Origin: Pseudomonadaceae bacterium
GTDB lineage: Bacteria; Pseudomonadota; Gammaproteobacteria; Pseudomonadales; Pseudomonadaceae
NCBI GenBank assembly: GCA_900766265.1
Contig: CAAFUS010000010.1
Span: forward strand, 124,001-188,000
DNA: 64,000 nt
Reading direction: 5' to 3'
Positions 36,339 through 46,832 of this stretch are shown here, one piece after another (position 1 is the stretch's first letter; the number at the start of each line of letters is the position of its first letter). The position numbers were made by a program, and so were the translations under genes. The notes beneath the pieces are model-generated. The model was not told the origin of the DNA. It did not search any database and saw nothing but the letters and a program-made list of their open reading frames with translations.

Positions 36339-36339
<1 letters not shown>
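35452..36339 (-). CDS. sucD: Succinyl-CoA synthetase, alpha subunit
   Basis: A 295-residue alpha subunit. The CoA-binding Rossmann part opens MSVLINKDTKVICQGFTGSQ and contains VIYVPAPFCKDSI. The phosphorylated His is in KRMGHAGAIISGGKGTADEK (about residue 247). It forms an alpha2beta2 enzyme with SucC, converting succinyl-CoA to succinate with ADP or GDP phosphorylation. Its ATG shares one base with the sucC stop (TAATG), a coupling that keeps the two subunits equimolar. Confidence 0.95.
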
Positions 36340-37505
<1,166 letters not shown>

Positions 37506-37654
37506 GCTTATCTACCGTCTTCGTTTGGTATTGCGCATTTCGGCGCTGCACTGCATGCCGCGCCACCTTGTGACTGCACCCGAGAGGCAGTCCGACGGCA
37601 TTCCGCGGTGCTCGCGAAAGCACGACGGGCCGCCGTCCCTGGTTTCTTATTGTT

Positions 37655-39091
37655 TTAACGTTTCTTGCGGTTGGCGATGTGAATCGCGTGGCCGTTGACG
37701 GCCAGCGCGGCTTCATGCAGCGCCTCGGACATGGTCGGGTGCGAAAACACCATCATGCCCAGGTCCTCGGCACTGGTGCCGAACTCCATGCCGATCGCGC
37801 CCTGCTGAACCAGCTCTGCAGCGCTCGGGCCCATCACGTGAACACCCAGCACGCGGTCGGTCTTCGCATCGGCGATGACCTTGACCAGGCCTGCGGTGTC
37901 GTTGGCCGCCATCGCACGGCCGCTGGCCGCGAACGGGAAGGTACCGACGTTGATTTCGACGCCCTCGGCCTTTAGTGCCTGCTCGGACTTGCCGACCCAT
38001 GCGATTTCCGGATGGGTATAGATGACCGAAGGGATCAGGTCATAGTTCATCTGCGCCTTGTGGCCGGCGATGCGCTCGGCAACCATCACGCCCTCTTCCG
38101 AGGCCTTGTGGGCCAGCATTGCGCCGCGGACCACGTCACCGATGGCATAGACGCCCGGAACGCTTGTCGCGCAGTAGTCGTCGACGAAGATGAAACCGCG
38201 CTCGTCCAAGTCGACACCGGCATCGGCGGCCAGCAGTTCGGTGGTGACCGGACGACGGCCAACGGCGACGATCAGCTTGTCGAAGGTCTGCTGCTGTTCG
38301 CCCTCGGCGGTGGTGTAGTTGACGGTAACCTGGTCGTTTTCGACCTTGGAACCGGTCAGGCGGGCACCCAGGAGAATCTTCAGACCCTGCTTGGAGAGCA
38401 CCTTGAAGGCTTCCTTGGAGATCTGCTCGTCAGCGGCGGGCAGGAACTTGTCCATCGCCTCGATCACGGTAACTTCGGCCCCCAGACGGGCCCAGACCGA
38501 GCCAAGCTCCAGACCGATGACGCCGGCGCCGATCACGCCCAGCTTGCCCGGAACGCTGGTGAAGTCCAGCGCACCGGTGGAATCGACGATGGTTTTCTGA
38601 TCGACAGGAGCCGGCGGGATGTCGACCGGCTTGGAGCCGGACGCCAGGATCACGTTCTCGGCAGCCAGGGTCTGGGTGTTGCCGTCCAGGCCGGTCACTT
38701 CGACCTGCTTGCCGGCCAGAAGCTTGCCGTGACCTTCGAACACGGTCACGCCGTTGGCCTTGAGGAGCGCAGCGACGCCACCGGTGAGGTTTTTGACGAT
38801 CTGGTCCTTGCGCCCAATCATTGTCGGAACGTCGACCGAGACTTCGCCGGTGCTGATGCCATGAACCTTGAAGCTCTCATGGGCTTCGTGGAACTTGTAG
38901 GAGCTGTCCAACAGTGCCTTGGACGGGATGCAACCCACGTTCAGGCAGGTACCGCCCAGCGCGGTCTTGCCTTCCTTGCCCTGGTACTTCTCGATACAGG
39001 CGGTCTTCAGGCCCAGCTGCGCGGCGCGGATGGCAGCCACATAACCGCCTGGGCCCGCACCGATGACGATCACGTCGAATTTATCGCTCAT
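37655..39091 (-). CDS. lpdG: Dihydrolipoamide dehydrogenase (E3) of the 2-oxoglutarate complex
   Basis: A 478-residue flavoprotein, ATG 39091. FAD-binding N-terminus FDVIVIGAGPGGYVAAI, redox disulfide GGTCLNVGCIPSKALL (Cys-x4-Cys, about 49-54), NAD-binding GVIGAGVIGLELGSVW (about 183), and the dimer-interface catalytic pair in FSHPTMSEALHEAA (His-x4-Glu, about 450). It reoxidises lipoamide on SucB. In pseudomonads the LpdG copy in this operon serves 2-oxoglutarate dehydrogenase and the glycine cleavage system. The gene lies between sucB and sucC, as in P. aeruginosa. Confidence 0.93.
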   Translation of the reverse strand: MSDKFDVIVIGAGPGGYVAAIRAAQLGLKTACIEKYQGKEGKTALGGTCLNVGCIPSKALLDSSYKFHEAHESFKVHGISTGEVSVDVPTMIGRKDQIVKNLTGGVAALLKANGVTVFEGHGKLLAGKQVEVTGLDGNTQTLAAENVILASGSKPVDIPPAPVDQKTIVDSTGALDFTSVPGKLGVIGAGVIGLELGSVWARLGAEVTVIEAMDKFLPAADEQISKEAFKVLSKQGLKILLGARLTGSKVENDQVTVNYTTAEGEQQQTFDKLIVAVGRRPVTTELLAADAGVDLDERGFIFVDDYCATSVPGVYAIGDVVRGAMLAHKASEEGVMVAERIAGHKAQMNYDLIPSVIYTHPEIAWVGKSEQALKAEGVEINVGTFPFAASGRAMAANDTAGLVKVIADAKTDRVLGVHVMGPSAAELVQQGAIGMEFGTSAEDLGMMVFSHPTMSEALHEAALAVNGHAIHIANRKKR

Positions 39092-39125
39092 TTCAAATCC
39101 TCTTTCAGCTTCAAGCGTCGTGCTC

Positions 39126-39173
39126 AAGCTGCAAGCGATGGGCTGCCTCACGTACAGCCCATGCCTGCAGCTT
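39126..39173 (-). repeat. Long imperfect inverted repeat between sucB and lpdG
   Basis: AAGCTGCAAGCGATGGGCTG (39126-39145) pairs with CAGCCCATGCCTGCAGCTT (39155-39173); the arms differ by one base and one gap around a 9-base loop. The stem would form in the polycistronic mRNA about 12 bases after the sucB stop and 35 bases before lpdG. It looks like a REP-type unit and could protect the upstream message from 3' exonucleases. No T-run follows, so it is not a classical terminator. Confidence 0.65.
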
Positions 39174-39184
39174 GCAGCTGTGCA

Positions 39185-40408
39185 TTAGATGTCCAGCAGC
39201 AGACGAGCCGGGTCTTCCAGCAGGTCCTTCATGGTCACCAGGAAGGTCACGGCCTCTTTGCCGTCGATCAGGCGGTGATCATAGGACAGCGCGAGATACA
39301 TCATCGGCAGGATGACGACCTGACCGTTTACGGCCATCGGACGCTCCTGAATCTTGTGCATGCCCAGGATGGCGGTCTGCGGCGGGTTGACGATCGGGGT
39401 CGACAGCAACGAACCGAACACGCCACCGTTGGAAATGGTGAAGGTGCCCCCGGTCATGTCTTCCATGGTCAGCTTGCCGGCCTTGGCCTTCTTGCCGAAG
39501 TCGGAGATCCCGCCTTCGATTTCAGCCAGGCTCATGTGTTCAGCGTTGCGCAGCACCGGCACCACCAGACCACGGTCGCTGGAAACGGCCACGCCGATGT
39601 CCTGATAGCCGTGGTAGACGATGTCGCTGCCGTCGATCGAGGCGTTTACGCCCGGCTGGCGCTTGAGCGCTTCGGTCGCCGCTTTCACGAAGAAGGACAT
39701 GAAGCCAAGGCGGACGCCGTTGTGCTTCTTCTCGAACAGGTCCTTGTACTTGGCGCGCAGCTCCATGATCGGCTTCATGTTGACCTCGTTGAACGTGGTC
39801 AGCATCGCCATGGAGGACTGGGCTTCGACGAGACGCTCGGCGACCTTGGCGCGCAGGCGGGTCATCGGCACGCGCTTCTCGATGCGATCGCCGGCGGCGA
39901 AGATCGGTGCGCTGGCAGCCGGAGCGGAAGGCTTGGCGGGGGTGGCCGGGGCGTTCTTCTTGGCTTCGATGGCGGCGACCACGTCTTCCTTGGTCACACG
40001 ACCACCCTTGCCGGTGCCCTTGACGCTGTTCGGATCGATGCCGTTCTCTTCGGCCAGCTTGCGAGCGGCCGGCGCGAGGATCTGGTCATCGGCCGACTCG
40101 GCGACTGCCTCGGCAGGCGCGGCCGCCGGTGCAGCCGCGGGCGTCGCGGCCGGAGCGGCCGCAGCGGTCGCGCCTTCGTTCAGCTTGCCCAGCAATTCAC
40201 CGCTGAGAACGGTATCGCCTTCGTTCTTGACGATTTCAGCCAGAACACCGTCGGCCTCGGCCAGCACTTCCATCACGACCTTGTCGGTTTCGATGTCGAC
40301 GATCAGCTCGTCACGCTTGACGGCCTCGCCCGGCTTCTTGTGCCAGGTGGCAACGGTACCGTCGGCGACCGACTCTGGAAAGGAAGGGGCTTTGATCTCG
40401 ATAGCCAT
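39185..40408 (-). CDS. sucB: Dihydrolipoyl succinyltransferase (E2)
   Basis: A 407-residue E2. Order: one lipoyl domain (1-80) with the lipoylated Lys in DIETDKVVMEV (about residue 43); an Ala/Pro-rich linker (about 82-105); the E3/E1-binding peripheral domain ILAPAARKLAEENGIDPNSV with GTGKGGRVTKEDV (about 110-150); a second Ala/Pro linker; and the catalytic domain (about 175-407) with LALSYDHRLIDGKEAVTFL carrying His and Asp. It transfers the succinyl group to CoA. Starts 69 bases after sucA. Confidence 0.95.
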   Translation of the reverse strand: MAIEIKAPSFPESVADGTVATWHKKPGEAVKRDELIVDIETDKVVMEVLAEADGVLAEIVKNEGDTVLSGELLGKLNEGATAAAAPAATPAAAPAAAPAEAVAESADDQILAPAARKLAEENGIDPNSVKGTGKGGRVTKEDVVAAIEAKKNAPATPAKPSAPAASAPIFAAGDRIEKRVPMTRLRAKVAERLVEAQSSMAMLTTFNEVNMKPIMELRAKYKDLFEKKHNGVRLGFMSFFVKAATEALKRQPGVNASIDGSDIVYHGYQDIGVAVSSDRGLVVPVLRNAEHMSLAEIEGGISDFGKKAKAGKLTMEDMTGGTFTISNGGVFGSLLSTPIVNPPQTAILGMHKIQERPMAVNGQVVILPMMYLALSYDHRLIDGKEAVTFLVTMKDLLEDPARLLLDI

Positions 40409-40477
40409 TATCAGAAGTCCTATTGATTCGGTTTCTACAGTGGAGCCGCGCCATTCGCGGCCCCACGCACGAAAGGT

Positions 40478-43309
40478 TTAAACGGTGAACGCGTCCTGCA
40501 GCAGCTTCTCCTGCTGTTCGGCATGCATGGAGGCATAACCCACGGCCGGCGAAGCAGAAGCATCGCGCCCGGCGTACTCGAGGAACAGCCCCTGCTTGTG
40601 TGCTGTCGCCACACGACGCATGTGATGCTGGCTGCAGTACCAGGCACCCTGGTTCATCGGCTCTTCCTGGCACCAGACGATGTGCTTGAGGTTCTGGTAA
40701 GGCGCGAGCGCCTCGGCCAGATCGTCTTCCGGGAACGGGTACAGCTGCTCGATGCGCACGATGGCGATGTCCTCGCGCCCTTCGTTGCGGCGCTTGTCCA
40801 GCAGGTCGTAGTAGACCTTGCCGCTGCATAGGATCAGGCGCTCGACCTTGGCCGGATCGATCGGGTCGATTTCTGGGATCACCGTCTGGAACGAGCCCTC
40901 GGTGAGGTCCTCGAGGGTCGAGGTCGCAAGCTTGTGGCGCAGCAGCGACTTGGGCGTCAATGCCACCAGCGGCTTGCGCAGCGGGCGTATCACCTGGCGA
41001 CGGAGCATGTGGTAGACCTGCGCCGGCGTGGTCGGCACACAGACCTGGATGTTGTGCTCGGCGCACAGCTGCAGGTAGCGCTCCAGCCGTGCAGACGAGT
41101 GCTCCGGGCCCTGCCCTTCGTAGCCATGCGGCAACAGCATGGTCAGACCGCACAGGCGGCCCCACTTGTGTTCGCCACTGGTGATGAACTGGTCGATCAC
41201 TACCTGAGCACCGTTGGCGAAGTCACCGAACTGGGCCTCCCAGATCACCAGCGCGTTGGGCATGGTGGTGGCATAGCCGTATTCGAACGCCAGAACCGCT
41301 TCTTCCGAGAGGAAGGAGTCGTACAGATCGAAGCGTGGCTGCCCCTCATAGAGGTGCTGCAGCGGGATGTAGGTGCTGCCGTCCTTCTGGTTGTGCAGCG
41401 CCGCGTGGCGGTGCGAGAAGGTGCCGCGACCTACGTCCTGGCCGGTGATGCGCACCGGGTGGCCTTCGAACAACAGGGTGGCGTAGGCCATGGTCTCGGC
41501 GTAACCCCAGTTGATCGGCAGCGCACCGGCGCCCATCTTCTGGCGGTCCTCCAGGATCTTGGCGACCTGGCGCTGAACGACGAAGCTTTCCGGCGTCTCC
41601 AGCAGCTTGTTCGACAGGTCCTGCAGCGTCTTCAGATCGAAACGGGTGTCGTGGCGCGCTGTCCAGGCATGCCCCAGGTACGGACGCCAATCGACGAACA
41701 GTTCCTTGTTGGGCTCTTTGACCAGGCTCTTGACCACATGCAGGCCGTTGTCCAGCGCATCGCGGTACTCATCGACCTTGGCCTGGACCTGGCTCGCGTC
41801 GAGTACATTGCTCTGGATCAGCGCATCGGCATACAGCTCGCGGGTGGTGCGCTGCTTGGCAATCTTCTGGTACATCAGCGGCTGGGTGCCGCTCGGCTCG
41901 TCGGCCTCGTTGTGGCCACGACGGCGATAGCACATCAGATCGATGACCACGTCGCGCTTGAACTGCATGCGGTAGTCGACCGCCAGCTGGGTGACGAAGA
42001 GCACCGCTTCCGGGTCGTCGCCGTTGACGTGCAGGATCGGCGCCTGAATCATTTTCGCAACGTCGGTCGCGTACTCGGTCGAACGCGCGTCTTCCTGCTT
42101 GTTGGTGGTGAAGCCGACCTGGTTGTTGATCACGATCCGGATGGTGCCGCCGGTGCGGTACGCACGGGTCTGCGACATCTGGAAGGTTTCCATCACCACG
42201 CCCTGCCCGGCCACGGCCGCGTCGCCATGAATGGTCACAGGCAGGACCTTGTCACCGACGGCATCGGTACGGCGATCCTGGCGGGCGCGAACGGACCCTT
42301 CAACCACCGGAGAAACGATTTCCAGGTGGGACGGGTTGAACGCCAGCGCCAAGTGCACTTCGCCGCCTGCGGTCATGACGTTGGAAGAGAAACCCTGGTG
42401 ATACTTGACGTCACCGGAGCTCAGGCCTTCGACCTTCTTGCCTTCGAACTCGTCGAACAGGTCGCGCGGGTTCTTGCCGAAAGTATTGACCAGCACGTTC
42501 AGGCGGCCGCGGTGGGCCATGCCGATGACGATTTCCTTGGTGCCGTAAGAGCCGGAGCGCTGGATGACTTCGTCGAGCAGTGGAATAAGGCTTTCACCGC
42601 CTTCCAGGCCGAAGCGCTTGGTACCCGGGTACTTGGTGCCCAGGTACTTTTCCAGACCTTCTGCGGCGGTCAGGCGCTCGAGCAGATGGCTCTTCGCTTC
42701 GGCGGAAAAGGATGGTCGGCCACGCACGCTTTCGAGGCGCTGCTGGAACCAGCTGCGCTGCTCGGAATCGACGATATGGGTGAATTCCGCACCGATGGTC
42801 GAGCAGTAGGTTTCCTTCAGCGCCTGGTGGATTTCACGCAGAGTCGCTTCGTCCTTGCCGAGGGCTAGATCACCAGTACGGAATACCGTGTCGAGATCGG
42901 CGTCGGTGAGCGCGTAGTGGTTGATCGACAGATCGGAGGGAACGGGACGCTGGGCGAGGCCGAGAGGGTCGAGCTGGGCCGCCTGATGGCCACGCAGACG
43001 ATAGGCGTGGATCAGTCGCAGCACTTCGACCTGTTTCTTCTCGTGCTCGCTGCTGACGCTGCCGGCCGATATCGGCTGGGCGCGGTTGCGGTTCTTGGCC
43101 AGCAGGACGAAATGATCGCGAATGGTGGAGTGCGACACGTCGGTCGCGGAGCCGCCATCGGTGGGAAGCTTCTGGAAGTAGGTGCGCCATTCCTCTGGCA
43201 CAGCGTTGGGATCGTGCAGGTAGAGCTCATAAAGCTCTTCCACATAGGCAGCGTTTCCACCGGATAGGTGGGCACTGTTCCACATGCGCTGCATTACGCT
43301 TTCTTGCAT
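40478..43309 (-). CDS. sucA: 2-oxoglutarate dehydrogenase E1 component
   Basis: A 943-residue thiamin-diphosphate enzyme starting MQESVMQRMWNSAHLSGGNA with the short helix that docks to E2. Key segments: VIGMAHRGRLNVLVNTFGK (about 265), FNPSHLEIVSPVVEGSVRAR (substrate His, about 330), VIGDAAVAGQG-like HGDAAVAGQGVVMETFQMS and INNQVGFTT (ThDP/Mg site), and the C-terminal transketolase domain with FGDFANGAQVVIDQFI. It decarboxylates 2-oxoglutarate, the entry point for GdhB product. Follows sdhB after a hairpin. Confidence 0.95.
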   Translation of the reverse strand: MQESVMQRMWNSAHLSGGNAAYVEELYELYLHDPNAVPEEWRTYFQKLPTDGGSATDVSHSTIRDHFVLLAKNRNRAQPISAGSVSSEHEKKQVEVLRLIHAYRLRGHQAAQLDPLGLAQRPVPSDLSINHYALTDADLDTVFRTGDLALGKDEATLREIHQALKETYCSTIGAEFTHIVDSEQRSWFQQRLESVRGRPSFSAEAKSHLLERLTAAEGLEKYLGTKYPGTKRFGLEGGESLIPLLDEVIQRSGSYGTKEIVIGMAHRGRLNVLVNTFGKNPRDLFDEFEGKKVEGLSSGDVKYHQGFSSNVMTAGGEVHLALAFNPSHLEIVSPVVEGSVRARQDRRTDAVGDKVLPVTIHGDAAVAGQGVVMETFQMSQTRAYRTGGTIRIVINNQVGFTTNKQEDARSTEYATDVAKMIQAPILHVNGDDPEAVLFVTQLAVDYRMQFKRDVVIDLMCYRRRGHNEADEPSGTQPLMYQKIAKQRTTRELYADALIQSNVLDASQVQAKVDEYRDALDNGLHVVKSLVKEPNKELFVDWRPYLGHAWTARHDTRFDLKTLQDLSNKLLETPESFVVQRQVAKILEDRQKMGAGALPINWGYAETMAYATLLFEGHPVRITGQDVGRGTFSHRHAALHNQKDGSTYIPLQHLYEGQPRFDLYDSFLSEEAVLAFEYGYATTMPNALVIWEAQFGDFANGAQVVIDQFITSGEHKWGRLCGLTMLLPHGYEGQGPEHSSARLERYLQLCAEHNIQVCVPTTPAQVYHMLRRQVIRPLRKPLVALTPKSLLRHKLATSTLEDLTEGSFQTVIPEIDPIDPAKVERLILCSGKVYYDLLDKRRNEGREDIAIVRIEQLYPFPEDDLAEALAPYQNLKHIVWCQEEPMNQGAWYCSQHHMRRVATAHKQGLFLEYAGRDASASPAVGYASMHAEQQEKLLQDAFTV

Positions 43310-43503
43310 GCTTGGTCACCCTCTATAAGGGGACACCACCGGCGTGGAAACCGCGGCATGACTTGCCTGAGCGCTGAGGCAGCGACTCGAGCAAGCCACC
43401 ACGGGCCCCGCAGATAGTCCGGGCACCAGCCCGGATGCCCCTGCTGGTCATCGATTTCAAGGCGAATTCCGAGCTTTTTGGGCCCGGTTTCCGGCTAAAA
43501 CTA

Positions 43504-43526
43504 CGGCGCCGAGGACATCGGCGCCG
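43504..43526 (-). terminator. Hairpin between sdhB and sucA (partial terminator candidate)
   Basis: CGGCGCCGA (43504-43512), loop GGACA, TCGGCGCCG (43518-43526): an exact 9-bp stem. The minus-strand tail is TAGTTTTAG. A smaller stem (CCTCC/GGAGG at 43542-43555) sits just upstream of it. The remaining 43310-43500 carries the sucA leader; no clear promoter was found. Confidence 0.5.
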
Positions 43527-43591
43527 CAGGTGTTGCATTCACCTCCTGATGGAGGCCGTGACAAGGCTCGCCACGACGCCCCGAGAGGCTA

Positions 43592-44296
43592 TCAAGTGCC
43601 GCTCTGCAGCAGCATGTTGCGCACGTGACCAATGGCCTTGGTCGGGTTCAACCCTTTCGGACAAACGCTGACGCAATTCATGATGCCGCGGCAGCGGAAG
43701 ACGCTGAACGGATCGTCCATCGACGCCAGACGCTCTTCGGTACGGGTGTCGCGGCTGTCCGCCAGAAAGCGGTAAGCCTGCAGCAGGGCTGCCGGGCCGA
43801 GGAACTTGTCGGGGTTCCACCAGAACGAAGGGCAGCTGGTGGAGCAGCACGCGCACAGGATGCACTCGTACAGACCGTCCAGCTTCTCGCGGTCTTCCGG
43901 CGACTGCAGTCGTTCGATAGCAGGCGCCGGCGTATCGTTCATCAGGTACGGACGAACTTTCTCGTACTGCTTGTAGAAGATGCCCATATCCACGACCAGG
44001 TCACGGATAACCGGCAGGCCCGGCAGCGGACGAATTACTAATCGGTCGCCCTTGACCACCGCGGACAGCGGTGTGATGCAGGCCAGCGCGTTCTTGCCGT
44101 TGATGTTCATGCCATCGGAGCCGCAGACACCTTCACGGCAGGAGCGACGGTAGGAAAAGCCCTGGTCCTGCTCCTTGATGAGCGCCAGCACATCCAGGAC
44201 CATCACGTCTTTACCATCGGTATTGACCTGGAAGTCCTGCATGAACGGTTTTTCGTCCTGATCCGGGTTGTAGCGATAAACGCTCACTTTCAACAT
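43592..44296 (-). CDS. sdhB: Succinate dehydrogenase iron-sulfur subunit
   Basis: A 234-residue subunit. I start it at ATG 44296 (MLKVSVYRYNPDQDEKP), which has AAGGGTGG upstream and matches the P. aeruginosa N-terminus; GTG 44305 would add three residues. The [2Fe-2S] cysteines are in SCREGVCGSDGMNINGKNAL and ACIT; the [4Fe-4S] and [3Fe-4S] ligands are in CILCACCSTSCP and CRGIMNCVSVCPKGLNP. It carries electrons from SdhA FAD to ubiquinone. Last gene of sdhCDAB. Confidence 0.95.
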   Translation of the reverse strand: MLKVSVYRYNPDQDEKPFMQDFQVNTDGKDVMVLDVLALIKEQDQGFSYRRSCREGVCGSDGMNINGKNALACITPLSAVVKGDRLVIRPLPGLPVIRDLVVDMGIFYKQYEKVRPYLMNDTPAPAIERLQSPEDREKLDGLYECILCACCSTSCPSFWWNPDKFLGPAALLQAYRFLADSRDTRTEERLASMDDPFSVFRCRGIMNCVSVCPKGLNPTKAIGHVRNMLLQSGT

Positions 44297-44307
44297 ATCG
44301 GCCACCC

Positions 44308-46080
44308 TTAATAAGTCCGAACCTTGGGCTCGAATGCCGGAACGGTCTTCGGAGCGAAGTTCACAGCACGCTTGGCTACGCGTTTCTCACCCGGGAAGTA
44401 GAGGGTGTGGCACAGCCAGTTCTCGTCATCACGCTCCTCGAAGTCTTCACGAGCATGGGCACCGCGCGACTCTTTGCGATTTTCCGCAGCGATGGCGGTA
44501 GCCTCTGCGACTTCAAGAAGGTTCTGTAGTTCCAGCGCCTCGATACGAGCGGTATTGAAGGACTGGCTCTTGTCGGCGATCTTGACGTTGCCGATGCGCT
44601 GACGCAGCTCTGCTAGCTGAGCAATACCCTTCTGCATGTACTCGCCGGTGCGGAACACGCCGAAGTAGTTCTGCATGCAGCTCTGCAGTTCCTTGCGCAG
44701 CGGAGCGACGTCTTCACCGGTGCTGCGCTCGTTGAGCGAAGCCAGGCGATTGAGTGCGACGTCCAGATCGGTCTCGCTGGCGCCACGGTATTCGATGCCT
44801 TCCTTTAGCGCCTTCTCGAGGTGCAGACCGGCTGCGCGGCCGAAGACCACCAGATCGAGCAGCGAGTTGCCGCCCAGGCGGTTGGCGCCGTGTACCGACA
44901 CGCAGGCAACCTCGCCCACGGCGAACAGGCCTTCGATGATCGCATCGTTGCCATTGGCGTCCTGGGTGATCGCCTGGCCATGAATATTGGTGGCGACGCC
45001 ACCCATCATGTAATGGCAGGTAGGAACCACCGGAACCGGAGCCACGACGGGGTCGACGTGAGCGAAGGTCTTGGACAGCTCGCAGATGCCGGGCAGACGG
45101 CTGTGAAGCACTTCTTCGCCCAGGTGATCGAGCTTGAGCATCACGTGGTCGCCATCCGGACCACAGCCGTTGCCGGCGATGATTTCCTTGACCATGGAGC
45201 GGGCAACCACGTCGCGACCGGCCAGGTCCTTGGCGTTCGGCGCGTAACGCTCCATGAAGCGCTCGCCGTGCTTGTTGATCAGGTAGCCACCTTCGCCACG
45301 GCAGCCCTCGGTAACGAGGACGCCCGCGCCGGCGATACCGGTCGGGTGGAACTGCCACATCTCGATGTCCTGCACCGGCACGCCCGCGCGAAGCGCCATG
45401 CCGACGCCGTCGCCGGTATTGATCAGCGCGTTGGTGGTCGACGCATAGATGCGGCCCGCACCACCGGTGGCCAGAACGGTGGCCTTGGAGCGAATGTAGA
45501 CGGTTTCGCCATTCTCGATGCAGATGGCGATGATGCCGACGATGGCGCCATCCTGGTTCTTGACCAGGTCCACGGCGTACCACTCATTGAGGAACGAGGT
45601 GCCGGCCTTCAGGTTGCCCTGATAGAGGGTGTGCAGCAGCGCATGACCGGTACGGTCGGCGGCGGCACAGGTACGGGCAGCCTGACCGCCTTTGCCGAAG
45701 TCCTTGGACTGACCGCCGAACGGACGCTGATAGATGCGGCCCTGCTCGGTACGGGAGAACGGCAGGCCCATATGCTCTAGCTCGAAAACCGCTTCGGGGC
45801 CGACGGAACACATGTATTCGATGGCGTCCTGGTCACCGATGTAGTCGGAACCCTTGACAGTGTCGTACATGTGCCAGCGCCAATCGTCGTTCGGGTCGGC
45901 CGAAGCGATGGCGCAGGTGATGCCACCCTGCGCGGAAACGGTGTGCGAGCGAGTCGGGAAAACCTTAGTTACTACGGCAGTCTTGTGGCCGGACTGGGCA
46001 AGCTGCAATGCTGCGCGCATACCGGCACCGCCGCCGCCCACAATGATGGCGTCGAAGGAAAGCGTACGAATATTAGCCAT
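44308..46080 (-). CDS. sdhA: Succinate dehydrogenase flavoprotein subunit
   Basis: A 590-residue flavoprotein. FAD dinucleotide motif IIVGGGGAGMRAALQLAQ (13-30), covalent-FAD His46 in TRSHTVSAQGG, active-site region HPTGIAGAGVLVTEGCRGEGG, and the conserved GANRLGGNSLLDLVVFG near residue 400. C-terminal SRGAHAREDFEERDDENW is the usual Arg-rich substrate-site tail. It oxidises succinate to fumarate at the cytosolic face of the inner membrane. Confidence 0.96.
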   Translation of the reverse strand: MANIRTLSFDAIIVGGGGAGMRAALQLAQSGHKTAVVTKVFPTRSHTVSAQGGITCAIASADPNDDWRWHMYDTVKGSDYIGDQDAIEYMCSVGPEAVFELEHMGLPFSRTEQGRIYQRPFGGQSKDFGKGGQAARTCAAADRTGHALLHTLYQGNLKAGTSFLNEWYAVDLVKNQDGAIVGIIAICIENGETVYIRSKATVLATGGAGRIYASTTNALINTGDGVGMALRAGVPVQDIEMWQFHPTGIAGAGVLVTEGCRGEGGYLINKHGERFMERYAPNAKDLAGRDVVARSMVKEIIAGNGCGPDGDHVMLKLDHLGEEVLHSRLPGICELSKTFAHVDPVVAPVPVVPTCHYMMGGVATNIHGQAITQDANGNDAIIEGLFAVGEVACVSVHGANRLGGNSLLDLVVFGRAAGLHLEKALKEGIEYRGASETDLDVALNRLASLNERSTGEDVAPLRKELQSCMQNYFGVFRTGEYMQKGIAQLAELRQRIGNVKIADKSQSFNTARIEALELQNLLEVAEATAIAAENRKESRGAHAREDFEERDDENWLCHTLYFPGEKRVAKRAVNFAPKTVPAFEPKVRTY

Positions 46081-46083
46081 GAA

Positions 46084-46452
46084 TCAGATACCCCAGAGAA
46101 TCTGCACGCCCCAGACGAAGAATGTGAACATCGCGATGCCACAAACCGCCTGGAACAGGAAACGCACACCGGTCGCCCACTTGCCGATGGCCATCGTGGT
46201 CAGATAGTCGGTGGAGATGGTCCACATGCCGACCCACGAGTGCACACTTAGGGAAACAAGCGCCAGCAAGCTGAAGATGCGCATCCAGTTGTTGGAGAAG
46301 AGCGCATGCCATTCCGCGTAGCCGAGGCCCGGGTGAGAAACGAGGTATCCGAGAAGAAACAGAAAATAAGCCGCAAGAACCACTGCCGAAACGCGCTGAG
46401 CCATCCAGTCATAGAGACCCGAACGCGACAGGTTGGTGACGTTGGTTACCAT
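46084..46452 (-). CDS. sdhD: Succinate dehydrogenase membrane anchor subunit D
   Basis: A 122-residue anchor with three helices. Start at ATG 46452 (MVTNVTNLSRSGLYDWMAQR), which overlaps the sdhC stop and matches the P. aeruginosa N-terminus; an ATG two codons earlier is in the same frame. The haem/quinone region includes the LSVHSWVGMWTISTDYL segment with a conserved His and Asp-Tyr. Translational coupling to sdhC is likely. Confidence 0.9.
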   Translation of the reverse strand: MVTNVTNLSRSGLYDWMAQRVSAVVLAAYFLFLLGYLVSHPGLGYAEWHALFSNNWMRIFSLLALVSLSVHSWVGMWTISTDYLTTMAIGKWATGVRFLFQAVCGIAMFTFFVWGVQILWGI

Positions 46453-46832
46453 ATCCACACTCCCGCCAGAACGATCAACACCGCAGAAACGGCGAGAACA
46501 ATTTGCGACCCCAGCTTGCCGCCCTGGAGCGTCTCGCCATGGCCGGTGTCCATGATCAAGTGACGGATGCCCGCCACCAGGTGGTACAGCAGTGCGGACA
46601 GAAGTCCCCAGATCACGAGCTTGGCAAGCGGACTGGCAAGGTAATCCTGAACGCGCCCAAAGCCTTCCTCGGAAGACAGGGAGGTGTCCAGCGCAAGCAG
46701 CAGTATGGCGATACCAAGGAACAGGATCACACCGGATACACGATGCAGGATCGACGTGTAGGCAGTGATGGGGAGTTTGATAGTCCTAAGATCGAGGTTT
46801 ACAGGTCTTTGGCTTTTCACGGCGTTTTTCAC
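46446..46832 (-). CDS. sdhC: Succinate dehydrogenase cytochrome b556 subunit
   Basis: A 128-residue three-helix subunit. I use GTG 46832 (VKNAVKSQRPVNLDLRTIKL), whose length equals the P. aeruginosa protein, with GGGGCT 9 bases ahead; a TTG five codons upstream is less likely. SILHRVSGVILFLG holds the quinone-site Ser/Arg, and LLYHLVAGIRHLIMDTGHG the haem-ligating His. First gene of the sdhCDAB-suc block, driven by the promoter at 46953-46981. Confidence 0.9.
   Translation of the reverse strand: MKNAVKSQRPVNLDLRTIKLPITAYTSILHRVSGVILFLGIAILLLALDTSLSSEEGFGRVQDYLASPLAKLVIWGLLSALLYHLVAGIRHLIMDTGHGETLQGGKLGSQIVLAVSAVLIVLAGVWIW

Noticed and set aside
38012..40426. An 804-codon frame antisense to lpdG and sucB
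   Set aside because: Composition is the mirror of the conserved minus-strand genes, with no Shine-Dalgarno or recognisable domain.
40934..42868. A 644-codon frame antisense to sucA
   Set aside because: Same reason: sucA is certain on the other strand and the antisense product has no family features.
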